Shown piece after piece: positions 19,086-27,815 of a stretch of 64,000 nucleotides of DNA. This stretch comes from Pilimelia columellifera. GTDB lineage: Bacteria; Actinomycetota; Actinomycetes; Mycobacteriales; Micromonosporaceae. The stretch's first letter is position 1; each line of letters starts with the position of its first letter. The DNA is taken from the NCBI RefSeq assembly GCF_039532605.1, contig NZ_BAAARY010000013.1, positions 58,388 to 122,387 of the forward strand, written 5' to 3'. The notes under the pieces were generated by a model. That model was not told the origin of the DNA and searched no databases. It saw nothing but the letters and a program-made list of their open reading frames with translations. Position numbers and translations under genes: made by a program.

Positions 19086-20314
19086 GTTGTCGCTCCGGTC
19101 GGCACCGCCGGCGGCAGCGTCGCCGCCAACAGAAATCCGCCATCCGCCGTCGCGCCCGCGGTCAGCGCACCGGACACCAGCTCCACGCGGTGCCGCAGGC
19201 CACGCAGGCCGAGCCCGCCGCCGGCCGCGCGCAGGCGCGCGTCCCGCCGGTCGGTCGGCGCGCCGCTGTGGACGTGGACCTCAAGTCGGTCCGGATACCC
19301 GTCCACCCGAATGTCGACCGGCGCCCCGGGCGCGTGCTTGTGCGCGTTGGTGAGACCCTCCTGCACCACCCGGTACGCGGTCCGGCTCACCACCGGCGTG
19401 TAGACGGCGAGATCGCCGGCGGTGTGGCACCGCACGGCAGCCCCCACCGTACGGGACTCCTCGACGAGCTGTGGCAGATCCGCGAGAGAGTGCCGGCTGA
19501 GATCCGGCTCAGGCGCCGCTGCTCCATGCAGGACGCCGAGCAGATCCCGCAGCTCCACGAGCGCCTCGCACCCGGTGCGGCGGAGACGTTCGGCGGCGTC
19601 GGCGACGGCTGGGTCGGCGGTGCTCACGCGCATCGCCCCGGCCTGCAGCACCATGAGGCTGACCCGGTGGGCGACGACATCGTGCAGCTCGCGGGCGAGT
19701 CGGGTGCGCTCGTCGGCGCGGGCACGCGCCGCAAGCAGGTGCTGCTCCCGCTCAGCGCGCTGCGCCCGATCGGCATACGCGCGCAGGAGCCGCAGCCGGT
19801 CGCGGGTGTGCCGGCCAAGCAGTCCGGGGATGAGCGTGATGTTCAGCCCCACAGCGGCGATGGTCACTGTGGGCTGCCACGGCTGTGTCGCGACCACAGT
19901 GAGCAGGGCGAGCAGCCACCACGGGCCGTGGCCACTGCCGTAAGCGACGACGCTGTACGCGGCCGGGGCGGCGCTCAGGGGCAGCGCGACCCACACGCTC
20001 TCCAAGCCGGCCGGGAACAGGTTGTCAGGGGCGAGCAGCGGCAGAAGCAGCATGAGCAGGCCGCTGGCCGCGAGAACGGCGGCGACGGTCTGTGGCCAGC
20101 ATCGCCGGAACGCGATGGTCAGGTTGATCGCACCCTGCGCGACGAGGACGACCCAGTGCCACGGCCGGTCCAGCCGGAACACGCCCACGCAGATCGCTGC
20201 GTCCACCAGCGCCAACACGACAGCCAGGGCGATGTCATAGGTCATGGCGCGCGGCGAGGGCCACAGCGCGCCGCCGCGACGCTGATCCGGTGTTGCATCG
20301 TCAGACGCTCGCAC
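19082..20314 (-). CDS. DesK/NarX-type sensor histidine kinase
   Basis: Partner of the adjacent regulator. 410 residues, with about four to five transmembrane helices between residues 25 and 165, a HisKA_3 dimerisation domain with His211 in ARELHDVVAHR, and a C-terminal HATPase with GLGLRGLRHR. There is no large extracellular sensor domain, so the signal is probably sensed in or at the membrane. GTG start at 20314. A TAGGGT box (20321-20326, minus strand) ends 6 nt upstream and there is no Shine-Dalgarno, so the transcript may be leaderless. Confidence 0.9.
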   Translation of the reverse strand: MRASDDATPDQRRGGALWPSPRAMTYDIALAVVLALVDAAICVGVFRLDRPWHWVVLVAQGAINLTIAFRRCWPQTVAAVLAASGLLMLLLPLLAPDNLFPAGLESVWVALPLSAAPAAYSVVAYGSGHGPWWLLALLTVVATQPWQPTVTIAAVGLNITLIPGLLGRHTRDRLRLLRAYADRAQRAEREQHLLAARARADERTRLARELHDVVAHRVSLMVLQAGAMRVSTADPAVADAAERLRRTGCEALVELRDLLGVLHGAAAPEPDLSRHSLADLPQLVEESRTVGAAVRCHTAGDLAVYTPVVSRTAYRVVQEGLTNAHKHAPGAPVDIRVDGYPDRLEVHVHSGAPTDRRDARLRAAGGGLGLRGLRHRVELVSGALTAGATADGGFLLAATLPPAVPTGATT

Positions 20315-20320
20315 GAGGCG

Positions 20321-20326
20321 ACCCTA
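20321..20326 (-). promoter_or_regulatory. -10 box placing a leaderless start on the DesK-type kinase
   Basis: TAGGGT on the minus strand, with 6 nt between it and the GTG start at 20314. Fits TAnnnT at leaderless spacing. No -35 box identified. Confidence 0.45.
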
Positions 20327-20471
20327 GCGGGGGACCGCGTGGTCGCCGCGGACCGCAGGCTGAATCACGACGAAAGTCGCTGTCGGACGGTGCCGCAGCC
20401 CCGACCATCGGACCAGGACCCGGCGCCGCTGCCGCTGCCAGATCTGATCCTTTCCACGGTGGAGTGGGCGG

Positions 20472-21656
20472 ATGACGACAACAGCAGCCTTCGCGCCGGA
20501 CCGTGTCGGCGACAAATCCAGCCATCGGCCGCGCGTCGACGTCCTCGACGTGCTGCGCGGCATCGCCATCCTCGGCACACTGGGCACGAACGTGTGGGCG
20601 TTCGCCGACCCGGATGGCCCCGCGGCCGGCGCCCTGGGCGGATCTTCACCAGGCACGGGCTCGGAGTGGTACGAGGCGCTGGCCAGGTGGGTCTTCAACG
20701 GCAAGGCGCTGGCCATCCTGACATTGCTTTTCGGGGTCGGCCTCTACCTGCAGTTTGAATCTGCCCAGCGCCGCGGAGGACGCTGGTTGCGGGGCTACCT
20801 GCGCCGGCCCGCGGTGCTGTTCGCGGAGGGCCTGGCGCACTATGTCGTCATCTTCGAATGGGACGTCCTCATGGGCTACGCGCTCGCGGGCCTCGTGGCG
20901 GCGTCCGTGCTGCGGCATCGGCGGACCCGCCGCGTCGTGCTCGCTCTCAGCGCCGCTGTCCACATCGGGCTTATCGCCCTGCTGACCACACACCGACTCC
21001 AGAATCCGCCCGGCGCCGACGTGCTGCCGGCCTGGACCAGCGACGACTACGTGGCGCAGCTGGTCGGCCGGCTCGACAACGCCGCGGTGTACCGGTCAGA
21101 GCTGGTGGTGCTGTTGCCGATGTCGGTGGCGATGTTCCTGTGCGGCGCGGCGCTGTGGCGCTCGGGAGCGTTCGGCGACACGGCGGCGGGGGCACGGATA
21201 CGCCGCCGGCTGATGACTCTCGGCCTCGGCGTAGCGCTCCCGGTCAACCTGGCGCTGGCCGTGGCAGGCGGAGCTGGGCTGTTCGCCGAGCGCTACCTCA
21301 CGGCGCCGCTGGTGGGGATTGGCGTCGTCGCCGCCGTCACCTCGCTGTTACAGCGCCATGCCCGCCGGGCCACCGCCGGTGGGCCGCGGGGCGCGGTACG
21401 GCGGTCCCTTGCGGCGGTCGGCCGTACCGCCCTGTCCTGCTACATCCTTCAGAACCTCCTCGCCTCCGCCCTGTGCTACGGATGGGGTCTGGGCCTGGCG
21501 GAGCGCCTCGGTGGAGCGTCGCCGTGGTATGTGCCGGCCCTGTGGCTCACGGTCTGTGGGGTGAACGTGGCGGCGGCGCGGTGGTGGCTGCGCCGCTTCG
21601 GTGGCGGACCGGCCGAATCGCTGTCGCGGCGCCTTACCGGCACGAGGCGGCGGTAA
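20472..21656 (+). CDS. DUF418 family polytopic membrane protein
   Basis: A 394-residue integral membrane protein with about nine to ten helices. It starts with a DVLRGIAILGTLGTN segment typical of DUF418/YeiB-like and acyltransferase-3-related membrane proteins. The C-terminal half carries the DUF418 pattern GRTALSCYILQN and a C-terminal WWLRRFGGGPAESLSRRLT-type tail. The family function is unknown; transport or acyl transfer has been suggested from fold. ATG at 20472 with GGTGGAG upstream. It is divergent from the DesK-type kinase operon, a common arrangement for a regulated membrane target, and ends at a strong terminator. Confidence 0.85.
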   Translation: MTTTAAFAPDRVGDKSSHRPRVDVLDVLRGIAILGTLGTNVWAFADPDGPAAGALGGSSPGTGSEWYEALARWVFNGKALAILTLLFGVGLYLQFESAQRRGGRWLRGYLRRPAVLFAEGLAHYVVIFEWDVLMGYALAGLVAASVLRHRRTRRVVLALSAAVHIGLIALLTTHRLQNPPGADVLPAWTSDDYVAQLVGRLDNAAVYRSELVVLLPMSVAMFLCGAALWRSGAFGDTAAGARIRRRLMTLGLGVALPVNLALAVAGGAGLFAERYLTAPLVGIGVVAAVTSLLQRHARRATAGGPRGAVRRSLAAVGRTALSCYILQNLLASALCYGWGLGLAERLGGASPWYVPALWLTVCGVNVAAARWWLRRFGGGPAESLSRRLTGTRRR

Positions 21657-21730
21657 GCGCGTCCCACACGTCGGACACTCGGCGGTCCCGTAGTCGGCGG
21701 GTGGGCGTGGCTCGACGGACTGGCAAACCT

Positions 21731-21775
21731 CATGGAAGCGGGGTCAGACCGTCTCGGTCTGACCCCGCTTCCATG
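21731..21775. terminator. 20-bp perfect stem-loop between DUF418 gene and yebC
   Basis: Bases 21731-21750 pair perfectly with 21756-21775; the loop is GTCTC. It separates two convergent genes (stops at 21656 and 21791), so it can act as a bidirectional terminator. No U-tract. One of the strongest hairpins in the window. Confidence 0.85.
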
Positions 21776-21790
21776 CTTCGAACGACGGGC

Positions 21791-22546
21791 CTACTCGGCG
21801 TCGAGCTTGGCCATGACCTCGTCGCTGATGTCGAAGTTGGCGACCACGTTCTGGATGTCGTCGCAGTCGTCGAGGGCGTCGATGAGCTTGAACACCTTAC
21901 GGGCCCCGTCCTCGTCCAACGGCACGTTGACGCTGGGCACGAACGTCGACTCGGCCGAGTCGTAGTCGATGCCGGCCGCCTGCAACGCCTGCCGGACCGC
22001 GACGAGCGCGCCCGGCTCGCTGACGATCTCGAACGACTCGCCCAAGTCGTTGCACTCCTCGGCGCCGGCGTCGAGGACGGCCATGAGGATGTCGTCCTCG
22101 GTCTGACCGTCCTTAGGGACGATGACCACGCCCTTGCGGGTGAACATGTACGACACCGAGCCGGCGTCGGCGAACGTGCCGCCGTTGCGGGTCAGCGCGG
22201 TCCGGACCTCGGTGGCCGCCCGGTTCCGGTTGTCGGTGAGGCACTCGATGAGCACTGCCACGCCGTTGGGCCCGTAACCCTCGTACATGATGGTCTGCCA
22301 GTCGGCGCCGCCGGCCTCGAGACCGGAGCCACGCTTGAGCGCCCGGTCGATGTTGTCGTTCGGCACCGAGTTCTTCTTCGCCTTCTGAATGGCGTCGAAG
22401 AGGGTCGGGTTGCCGGACGGATCGCCGCCGCCGGTGCGGGCCGCGACCTCGATGTTCTTGATCAGCCGGGCGAAGAGCTTGCCACGCTTGGCGTCGATGG
22501 CCGCCTTCTTGTGCTTCGTGGTCGCCCACTTGGAATGGCCGGACAT
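21791..22546 (-). CDS. yebC: YebC/TACO1 family protein
   Basis: 251 residues, starting MSGHSKWATTKHKK as in nearly all YebC proteins. Known members are described as transcription regulators and, more recently, as ribosome-associated factors that ease translation of proline stretches, as does mitochondrial TACO1. The three-domain layout is complete. The ATG overlaps the pdxT stop as TGATG with GGAGG just upstream. Third gene of pdxS-pdxT-yebC. It is normally followed by ruvC; here a terminator and oppositely oriented genes intervene. Confidence 0.95.
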   Translation of the reverse strand: MSGHSKWATTKHKKAAIDAKRGKLFARLIKNIEVAARTGGGDPSGNPTLFDAIQKAKKNSVPNDNIDRALKRGSGLEAGGADWQTIMYEGYGPNGVAVLIECLTDNRNRAATEVRTALTRNGGTFADAGSVSYMFTRKGVVIVPKDGQTEDDILMAVLDAGAEECNDLGESFEIVSEPGALVAVRQALQAAGIDYDSAESTFVPSVNVPLDEDGARKVFKLIDALDDCDDIQNVVANFDISDEVMAKLDAE

Positions 22547-23187
22547 CAAGCCTCCGTTGTGCTCGTGGCCGCCCGCACGATCTCCACAAAGAGCCGGTGC
22601 ACGCGCAGGTCGCCGGTGAGCTCCGGGTGGAACGACGTCGCGAGCAGGCTTCCCTGCTGGACGGCGACAATCCTACCGGCGGCCGGACCGCTGGTGACGC
22701 GGCCCAGCACCCGCACGTCCGGTCCGACCGACTCCACCCACGGGGCGCGGATAAAGACGGCGTGCACCGGAGCGTCATCGAGGCCGTCGATCGGCACCGC
22801 GGCTTCGAACGACTCGGTCTGCCGGCCGAACGCGTTGCGGCGGACCGTCATGTCGATGCCGTCGAAGCCGCGCTGGTCCGGGCGGCCGTCGAGGACCGTA
22901 CGGGCCAGCATGATCATGCCGGCGCAGGAGCCGTAGGTGGGCATTCCGGCCGCGATCCGCTCCCGGATCGGGCCGGCGAGGTCGAAGTCCTGCGCCAGCT
23001 TGCTCATCGTGGTCGACTCGCCGCCGGGGATGACCAGGGCGTCGACCTCGGCCAACGCGCCCGGCCGGCGCACCGGCCGGGCGATGACGTCGCACTCGGC
23101 CAACGCGGCCAGGTGCTCGCGCACGTCGCCCTGCAACGCGAGCACGCCGACGATCGGGTCGTCATTCATCGGAACTGGCGTGCTCAC
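22546..23187 (-). CDS. pdxT: Pyridoxal 5'-phosphate synthase glutaminase subunit PdxT
   Basis: Releases ammonia from glutamine and channels it to PdxS for vitamin B6 (PLP) synthesis. 213 residues, class I glutaminase with the catalytic triad: Cys88 in YGSCAGMI, and His187 and Glu189 in TSFHPELTGD. The GGES segment near residue 56 is the family's oxyanion region. ATG or GTG at 23187 overlaps the pdxS stop by 4 bp (GTGA). Complete and of normal length. Confidence 0.96.
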   Translation of the reverse strand: MSTPVPMNDDPIVGVLALQGDVREHLAALAECDVIARPVRRPGALAEVDALVIPGGESTTMSKLAQDFDLAGPIRERIAAGMPTYGSCAGMIMLARTVLDGRPDQRGFDGIDMTVRRNAFGRQTESFEAAVPIDGLDDAPVHAVFIRAPWVESVGPDVRVLGRVTSGPAAGRIVAVQQGSLLATSFHPELTGDLRVHRLFVEIVRAATSTTEA

Positions 23188-24119
23188 CAGCCGCGCTCGG
23201 CGAGCCGGTGCGGGACCGGAATCTCGTCGACGCTGATGCCGACCATCGCCTCGCCCAGGCCGCGGGACGCCTTGGCGATCTCGTCAGGGTCGTCGAAGAA
23301 GGTGGTGGCCTTGACGATCGCGCGGGCCCGCTGCTCCGGGTTGCCGGACTTGAAGATGCCCGAGCCCACGAAGACGCCCTCGGCGCCCAGCTGCATCATC
23401 ATCGCCGCGTCGGCCGGGGTGGCGATGCCGCCGGCGGTGAACAGCACGACGGGCAGTTTGCCGGTCTCGGCGACCTCCCTGACCAGCTCGAACGGGGCCT
23501 GAAGCTCCTTGGCGGCCACGTACAGCTCGTCGGCCGGCAGCGAGCCGAGGCGCCTGATCTCGCCGCGGATCTTACGCATGTGGGTGGTGGCGTTCGAGAC
23601 GTCGCCGGTGCCGGCCTCGCCCTTGGAGCGGATCATCGCCGCCCCCTCGGTGATCCGGCGCAGCGCCTCGCCGAGGTTCGTCGCCCCGCACACGAACGGG
23701 ACGGTGAACGCCCACTTGTCGATGTGGTTGGCGTAGTCGGCCGGGGTCAGCACCTCGGACTCGTCGATGTAGTCAACGCCGAGCGACTGGATGACCTGCG
23801 CCTCGACGAAGTGGCCGATCCGGGCCTTGGCCATGACCGGGATCGAGACGGCGTTGATGATGCCCTCGATCATGTCGGGGTCGCTCATCCGGGACACGCC
23901 GCCCTGGGCGCGGATGTCGGCCGGAACGCGTTCGAGCGCCATCACGGCGACCGCGCCGGCGTCCTCAGCGATCTTGGCCTGGTCGGCGTTGACCACGTCC
24001 ATGATCACACCGCCCTTGAGCATCTCGGCCATGCCGCGCTTGACCCGGGAGGTGCCGGTGACCGGCGTGGCGGCGTCGCCGGAGACGGCGGCGGAATTGA
24101 TGTCGATCGGTGCGGACAC
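23184..24119 (-). CDS. pdxS: Pyridoxal 5'-phosphate synthase lyase subunit PdxS
   Basis: Builds PLP from ribose 5-phosphate, glyceraldehyde 3-phosphate and ammonia, as a dodecamer with PdxT. 311 residues, TIM barrel. The first Schiff-base lysine lies in VMAKARIGH (Lys98); the DYIDESEVLTPAD and TAGGIATPADAAMMMQLGAEG segments are family hallmarks. GTG start after AAGGAG, 10 nt spacing. A TAGCAT box at 24158-24163 (minus strand) is a plausible -10. First gene of pdxS-pdxT-yebC. Confidence 0.97.
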   Translation of the reverse strand: MSAPIDINSAAVSGDAATPVTGTSRVKRGMAEMLKGGVIMDVVNADQAKIAEDAGAVAVMALERVPADIRAQGGVSRMSDPDMIEGIINAVSIPVMAKARIGHFVEAQVIQSLGVDYIDESEVLTPADYANHIDKWAFTVPFVCGATNLGEALRRITEGAAMIRSKGEAGTGDVSNATTHMRKIRGEIRRLGSLPADELYVAAKELQAPFELVREVAETGKLPVVLFTAGGIATPADAAMMMQLGAEGVFVGSGIFKSGNPEQRARAIVKATTFFDDPDEIAKASRGLGEAMVGISVDEIPVPHRLAERGW

Positions 24120-24157
24120 GGTGGCGTGGCTCCTTGTGAGGTCGGCTGACGGCGCTC

Positions 24158-24163
24158 ATGCTA
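24158..24163 (-). promoter_or_regulatory. Candidate -10 box for pdxS-pdxT-yebC
   Basis: TAGCAT on the minus strand, 38 nt upstream of the pdxS start, leaving room for the AAGGAG ribosome site. The -35 region is not clear. Confidence 0.4.
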
Positions 24164-24286
24164 CGCCGCGCCGGTGAGCGTCCCGACGGCCAATCAACCC
24201 CAGGTGGCCTGCCCTGTGGCGTCCCTCACTCGCGGGCCCGAGCGCCCCGGGTCGCCGTCGGCATATGCCATGCCATCTGGCGCGCG

Positions 24287-24820
24287 TCAGCGCGGCGCGG
24301 CGGCAGCCGGGGCGGCGAGTGGGGCGGGCGTCGGGGCCAGCTCGACGACCGGGACGTCCAGCGCCGGATCGTCGATGTCGAAGTACGCGGGGCACTCGTG
24401 GCGGCGGGCCAGCCCGAGCACCCGGACCAGCCTGCGACGCCGGGCGCCGAGCGCGTCGCGGACCAGGTCGGTGTGCATCTGGCGGGCCAGCGCCGCCCGG
24501 CGGCAGACCGCCCGCATGGCCTCGTCGGGCGCGCCGTCGACGGCCTCCCGCAGCTCGCGGGTCAGGTCGTTCTCGGCAGCCCCACGCTCGTCCGCCTCGG
24601 CGTCCAGGGCCGCCCTGGCCGCGGCGTACAGGTCGGGGATCGCCTGCCGCTCGGCCAGGACCGCCGCCGCGGCGGCCCTGCGCAGCAGGTGCGCCGACAG
24701 GGCCCGCTCGGCCGCCTGGGCGCGGGCGTGCAGCCGGTCGACCCGGCCGGCCGTCCAGGCCAGGTACAGGGCGACCAGCGCGAGCGCCGTCAGAACGGCA
24801 AGCGTCAGCATGTCCGGCAT
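24287..24820 (-). CDS. Small membrane-anchored protein in the PIM cluster, unknown function
   Basis: I do not recognise a family. 177 residues: an N-terminal transmembrane helix (about 4-24), then an alanine/arginine-rich, probably helical or coiled-coil cytoplasmic region, and an Ala/Pro-rich tail. A short segment near residue 140 (HECPAYFDIDDPALDVP) is less repetitive and may be the conserved part. ATG at 24820 with a GGGGG stretch upstream. It lies 33 bp after pimA on the same strand, where mycobacteria carry a Nudix hydrolase gene; no Nudix motif is present here. Confidence 0.7.
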   Translation of the reverse strand: MPDMLTLAVLTALALVALYLAWTAGRVDRLHARAQAAERALSAHLLRRAAAAAVLAERQAIPDLYAAARAALDAEADERGAAENDLTRELREAVDGAPDEAMRAVCRRAALARQMHTDLVRDALGARRRRLVRVLGLARRHECPAYFDIDDPALDVPVVELAPTPAPLAAPAAAAPR

Positions 24821-24853
24821 CGTAGGCCCCCTGCGCTGAGCCCCGGGCGGCGG

Positions 24854-26026
24854 TCAGGTGTTATGCCTGATTTGTTCCTCGCTGGCGGCGGGGACGACAC
24901 GGCCGGTGGAACACTCGATCGCCGTCGCGTAGACCTCCAGAACCCGGGCCGCCACCACCGGCCAGTCGTAGGCCGCCACCGCCGCTCTGCCCCGGGCCGC
25001 GAGCTGCGCCCGACGGGCCGGGTGGTCGAGCAGGTCGTCGAGCAGCGCGGCCAGGGCCACCGGATCCCCGGTCCGGAACAGGGCGCCGGCGGCGCCGCCG
25101 ACCAGGACCCGGCGGAAGGCGTCCAGGTCGCTGGCCACCACGGGCGTCCCGGCGGCCATCGCCTCGGTGAGGATCATCCCGAACGACTCGCCGCCGGTGT
25201 TCGGAGCCACGTACAGGTCGACGCTCCGCAGCATCCGGGCCTTCCGCGCCTCGGGCACCATTCCGAGCAGCGTCACCTGGCCGTGCAGCGCCGCGGGAAT
25301 CAGCGCCAACGCCTCCTCGGCCTCCCCCGGGCCGGCCACCAACAGCCGCAGGCCCGGCCGCCGGGCCGCCAGAGCCGCGAACGCCGCCGCCAGCACGCCG
25401 AAGCCCTTGCGGGGCTCGCCGAAGCGACCGAGGAAACCGATCGCGCCACCGCGGCCCGGGCCGCTGACGCCGGGCCAGCCCGGCAGCGGGGAAGCGTCGG
25501 CGAACGCGGCCACGGACACCCCGTTGGGGATCTCCACCGCGCCGCCGTCGAGGTGCTCGACCTGCACCCGACGGGCCAGCGCGCTCACCGCGATCCGGGC
25601 GGTGATCCGCTCCAGCACGAGTTGCAACATTCCCTGCGCCACGGACATCGCCCGGGATCTGGTCATCGCCGTATGGAAGGTGGCGACCACCGGCCCGCGC
25701 GACGACAACACCGCCAGCAGCGAGAGGCTGGGTGTCACCGGCTCGTGCACGTGGAGGACGTCGAAGTCCCCGGCGGTGAGCCAACGGCGGACCCGGGTGG
25801 CAGAGATCGGGCCGAAAGCCAGCCTTGCCACCGACCCGTTGTAGGGCACCGGCACGGCGCGGCCGGCGCTCACCACGTACGGCGGCAGGCCGTCCTCCTC
25901 GTGGGCGGGGGCCAGGACGCTCACGTCGTGGCCGAGCCCGATGAGCGTCTCGGCCAGGTCGCGGATGTGGAACTGGACCCCTCCGGGCACGTCGAACGAG
26001 TACGGGCACACGATGCCGACGCGCAT
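24854..26026 (-). CDS. pimA: Phosphatidylinositol mannosyltransferase PimA
   Basis: Transfers mannose from GDP-mannose to phosphatidyl-myo-inositol, the first step of PIM synthesis at the inner leaflet. 390 residues, GT-B fold, GT4 family. The N-terminus reads MRVGIVCPYSFDVPGGVQFH, the classic PimA start with the GG loop. The C-terminal nucleotide-sugar site shows PNTGGESFGMILTEAMAAGTPVVAS. A 69-residue upstream extension in the same frame is low-complexity and was rejected. The ATG overlaps the patA stop as TGATG. Operon pgsA-patA-pimA. Confidence 0.95.
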   Translation of the reverse strand: MRVGIVCPYSFDVPGGVQFHIRDLAETLIGLGHDVSVLAPAHEEDGLPPYVVSAGRAVPVPYNGSVARLAFGPISATRVRRWLTAGDFDVLHVHEPVTPSLSLLAVLSSRGPVVATFHTAMTRSRAMSVAQGMLQLVLERITARIAVSALARRVQVEHLDGGAVEIPNGVSVAAFADASPLPGWPGVSGPGRGGAIGFLGRFGEPRKGFGVLAAAFAALAARRPGLRLLVAGPGEAEEALALIPAALHGQVTLLGMVPEARKARMLRSVDLYVAPNTGGESFGMILTEAMAAGTPVVASDLDAFRRVLVGGAAGALFRTGDPVALAALLDDLLDHPARRAQLAARGRAAVAAYDWPVVAARVLEVYATAIECSTGRVVPAASEEQIRHNT

Positions 26027-26940
26027 CAGCGCACGCCTCCCCCGACCGCCGCGGCGGCGCCCCGCCACACCGGTTGCAGCATGTGCCAGTCGGCCGGGTG
26101 TTCGGCGATGCCGGCGGCGAACTCGTCGGCCAGGCGCTGGGTGAGCAGCCGCACCCGCTCGTCCAGCGGACCCTCCGGCGGCAGCGGGAGCGGTCCGACG
26201 AGCTGGCCGCACGGTCGCTGGGGCGTGAACCACATCCGGGCGGCGTAGAGCGGGGCGCCGGTCGTCAACGCCAGCAGCGCCGGGCCGGCGGGCATCCTGG
26301 TGGACGCGCCGAAGAACTCGACCGGGACGCCCCGGGCCGACAGGTCCCGGTCGGCCAGCAGGGCCACGACGTGCCCCTGACCCAGGCGCTCGCCGAGCAC
26401 CCGCATCGGGGCGTGATCGCCGCCGGTCTGCGGAATGATCTCCATCCCGAGGCCGCGGCGGAACGTCAGGAAACGTTCATACAGGCCCTCGGGTCGCAGC
26501 CGTTCGGCGACGGTGACGATCGGCCAGCCCTGGGCGGCGACCCAGGCGCCGGCGGCATCCCAGTTACCGGCGTGTGGCAGGGCCACCACCGCGCCCCGGC
26601 CGGCGGCGACATCCGCGGCGAGAAGGTCGGCGCCGCCGAGATGGAACGCGGCGACGATCTGTTCCCGGCTCAGCGACGGCAGCCGGAACGCCTCCACCCA
26701 GTAGCGGGCGTACGAGCGCATCGCGGCGCGCAGCAACCCGTCCAGCTCCGCTGGGGTGAGCCGGTCGCCGGTCACCCGGCGCAGGTTCTCCCGCAGCCGC
26801 CGCGGCGCCGGCCCGTCGCGGCGGACGGCCAGGTCGGCGCCGGCGCGGAAGATGGCAGCCGCCGCGGCGGCGGGCAACGCCCTGGTCAGCCTCCAGCCGG
26901 CCGCGTATCCGCGTTCGACCAGACCGGCGCGCAGGCTCAC
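26026..26940 (-). CDS. patA: Phosphatidylinositol mannoside acyltransferase
   Basis: Acylates the mannose of PIM on the cytoplasmic face of the membrane. 304 residues of the LpxL/HtrB-like lysophospholipid acyltransferase family, with the catalytic HX4D motif in PHAGNWD (His123, Asp128). It starts at GTG 26940, overlapping the pgsA stop as GTGA; a longer in-frame start would lie inside pgsA. Its own stop overlaps pimA. Gene order pgsA-patA-pimA is the same as in Mycobacterium. Confidence 0.93.
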   Translation of the reverse strand: MSLRAGLVERGYAAGWRLTRALPAAAAAAIFRAGADLAVRRDGPAPRRLRENLRRVTGDRLTPAELDGLLRAAMRSYARYWVEAFRLPSLSREQIVAAFHLGGADLLAADVAAGRGAVVALPHAGNWDAAGAWVAAQGWPIVTVAERLRPEGLYERFLTFRRGLGMEIIPQTGGDHAPMRVLGERLGQGHVVALLADRDLSARGVPVEFFGASTRMPAGPALLALTTGAPLYAARMWFTPQRPCGQLVGPLPLPPEGPLDERVRLLTQRLADEFAAGIAEHPADWHMLQPVWRGAAAAVGGGVR

Positions 26941-27563
26941 CGCTGGGACGCCAGGGCGGCGGCCTGCCGACGGACGTGCCAGATCCGCTGGCCGATGGTG
27001 ACCACGCTCAGAACCGCCAGCAGCCACAACGCCGCCGGCAGCGCCCAGGACAGACCGAACGCCCCGGTAAGGACGGCGCCGACCCCGGCGCAGACGAGCC
27101 GCTCGAACCGCTCGGCCACCCCGACGTCACAGCTCATGCCCAGGCCCTCGGCGCGGGCCTTGACGTAGGAGACGACCTGCCCGCCACCCAGGCACAACAT
27201 CGCCGCGACCATGCCCGCGAGGTCGCCGGTGCTGGCCAGCCAGTACGCCACCGCGCCGAAGATGAGTCCGTCAGCGACGCGGTCCAGGCTGGAGTCCAGC
27301 AGCGCGCCGAAGGAACTGTCCCCGCCGCGTAGTCGCGCCATCGTCCCGTCGATGATGTCGCTGATCGCTGCCACCATGACGATGATCGTGCCGAGCACCA
27401 GATGGCCGCGGGCGGCGAACCCGACGGCGCCGACGGCGACGCCGAGCGTGCCGAGCACAGTGACCGCGTTCGGGCTGAGTCCGGAGCGCAGCAGCGCCCG
27501 GGCGACCGGCTCCACGAGGTGCGCGGTCGCGCCCCGGGCCGACCCGCTGAAGATCTTCGCCAT
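26937..27563 (-). CDS. pgsA: Phosphatidylinositol phosphate synthase (CDP-alcohol phosphotransferase)
   Basis: Makes the phosphatidylinositol precursor from CDP-diacylglycerol and inositol 1-phosphate in the membrane. 208 residues with about six helices. The full CDP-alcohol phosphotransferase signature is present: D69, D72-G73, A76-R77, G86, D90 and D94. The context with patA and pimA supports phosphatidylinositol phosphate rather than phosphatidylglycerophosphate as product. ATG at 27563; an in-frame start 13 codons upstream gives no extra motif. First gene of the PIM operon and divergent from fusA2. Confidence 0.93.
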   Translation of the reverse strand: MAKIFSGSARGATAHLVEPVARALLRSGLSPNAVTVLGTLGVAVGAVGFAARGHLVLGTIIVMVAAISDIIDGTMARLRGGDSSFGALLDSSLDRVADGLIFGAVAYWLASTGDLAGMVAAMLCLGGGQVVSYVKARAEGLGMSCDVGVAERFERLVCAGVGAVLTGAFGLSWALPAALWLLAVLSVVTIGQRIWHVRRQAAALASQR

Positions 27564-27815
27564 GGCGGTCCCACCATAGCCGCGACCCGGGTCCAGAGGC
27601 ACAACCGGAGGTCAGGCCGGCGGTTGAGCCCACCCGCCCAGGCGCCGGGACGCCATGATCGGGCTCGGCCGAGGTGGCTCGCGGACCGCTGACCGCCGCA
27701 TTGGGCGCCCGGCCGGTGTGAGACGGTAAGGCCGCCCGCGAGCACCCGATTGGGGCAGACTCGGTCTATATCGCAGGGCCGCACGGGCCGGCGGCGACAA
27801 CGAGGAGGTTCGCCG

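Noticed and set aside
24158..26248. 696-codon plus-strand open frame opposite pimA and its neighbour
   Set aside because: No motif, skewed composition, and it overlaps the well-supported pimA gene along its full length.
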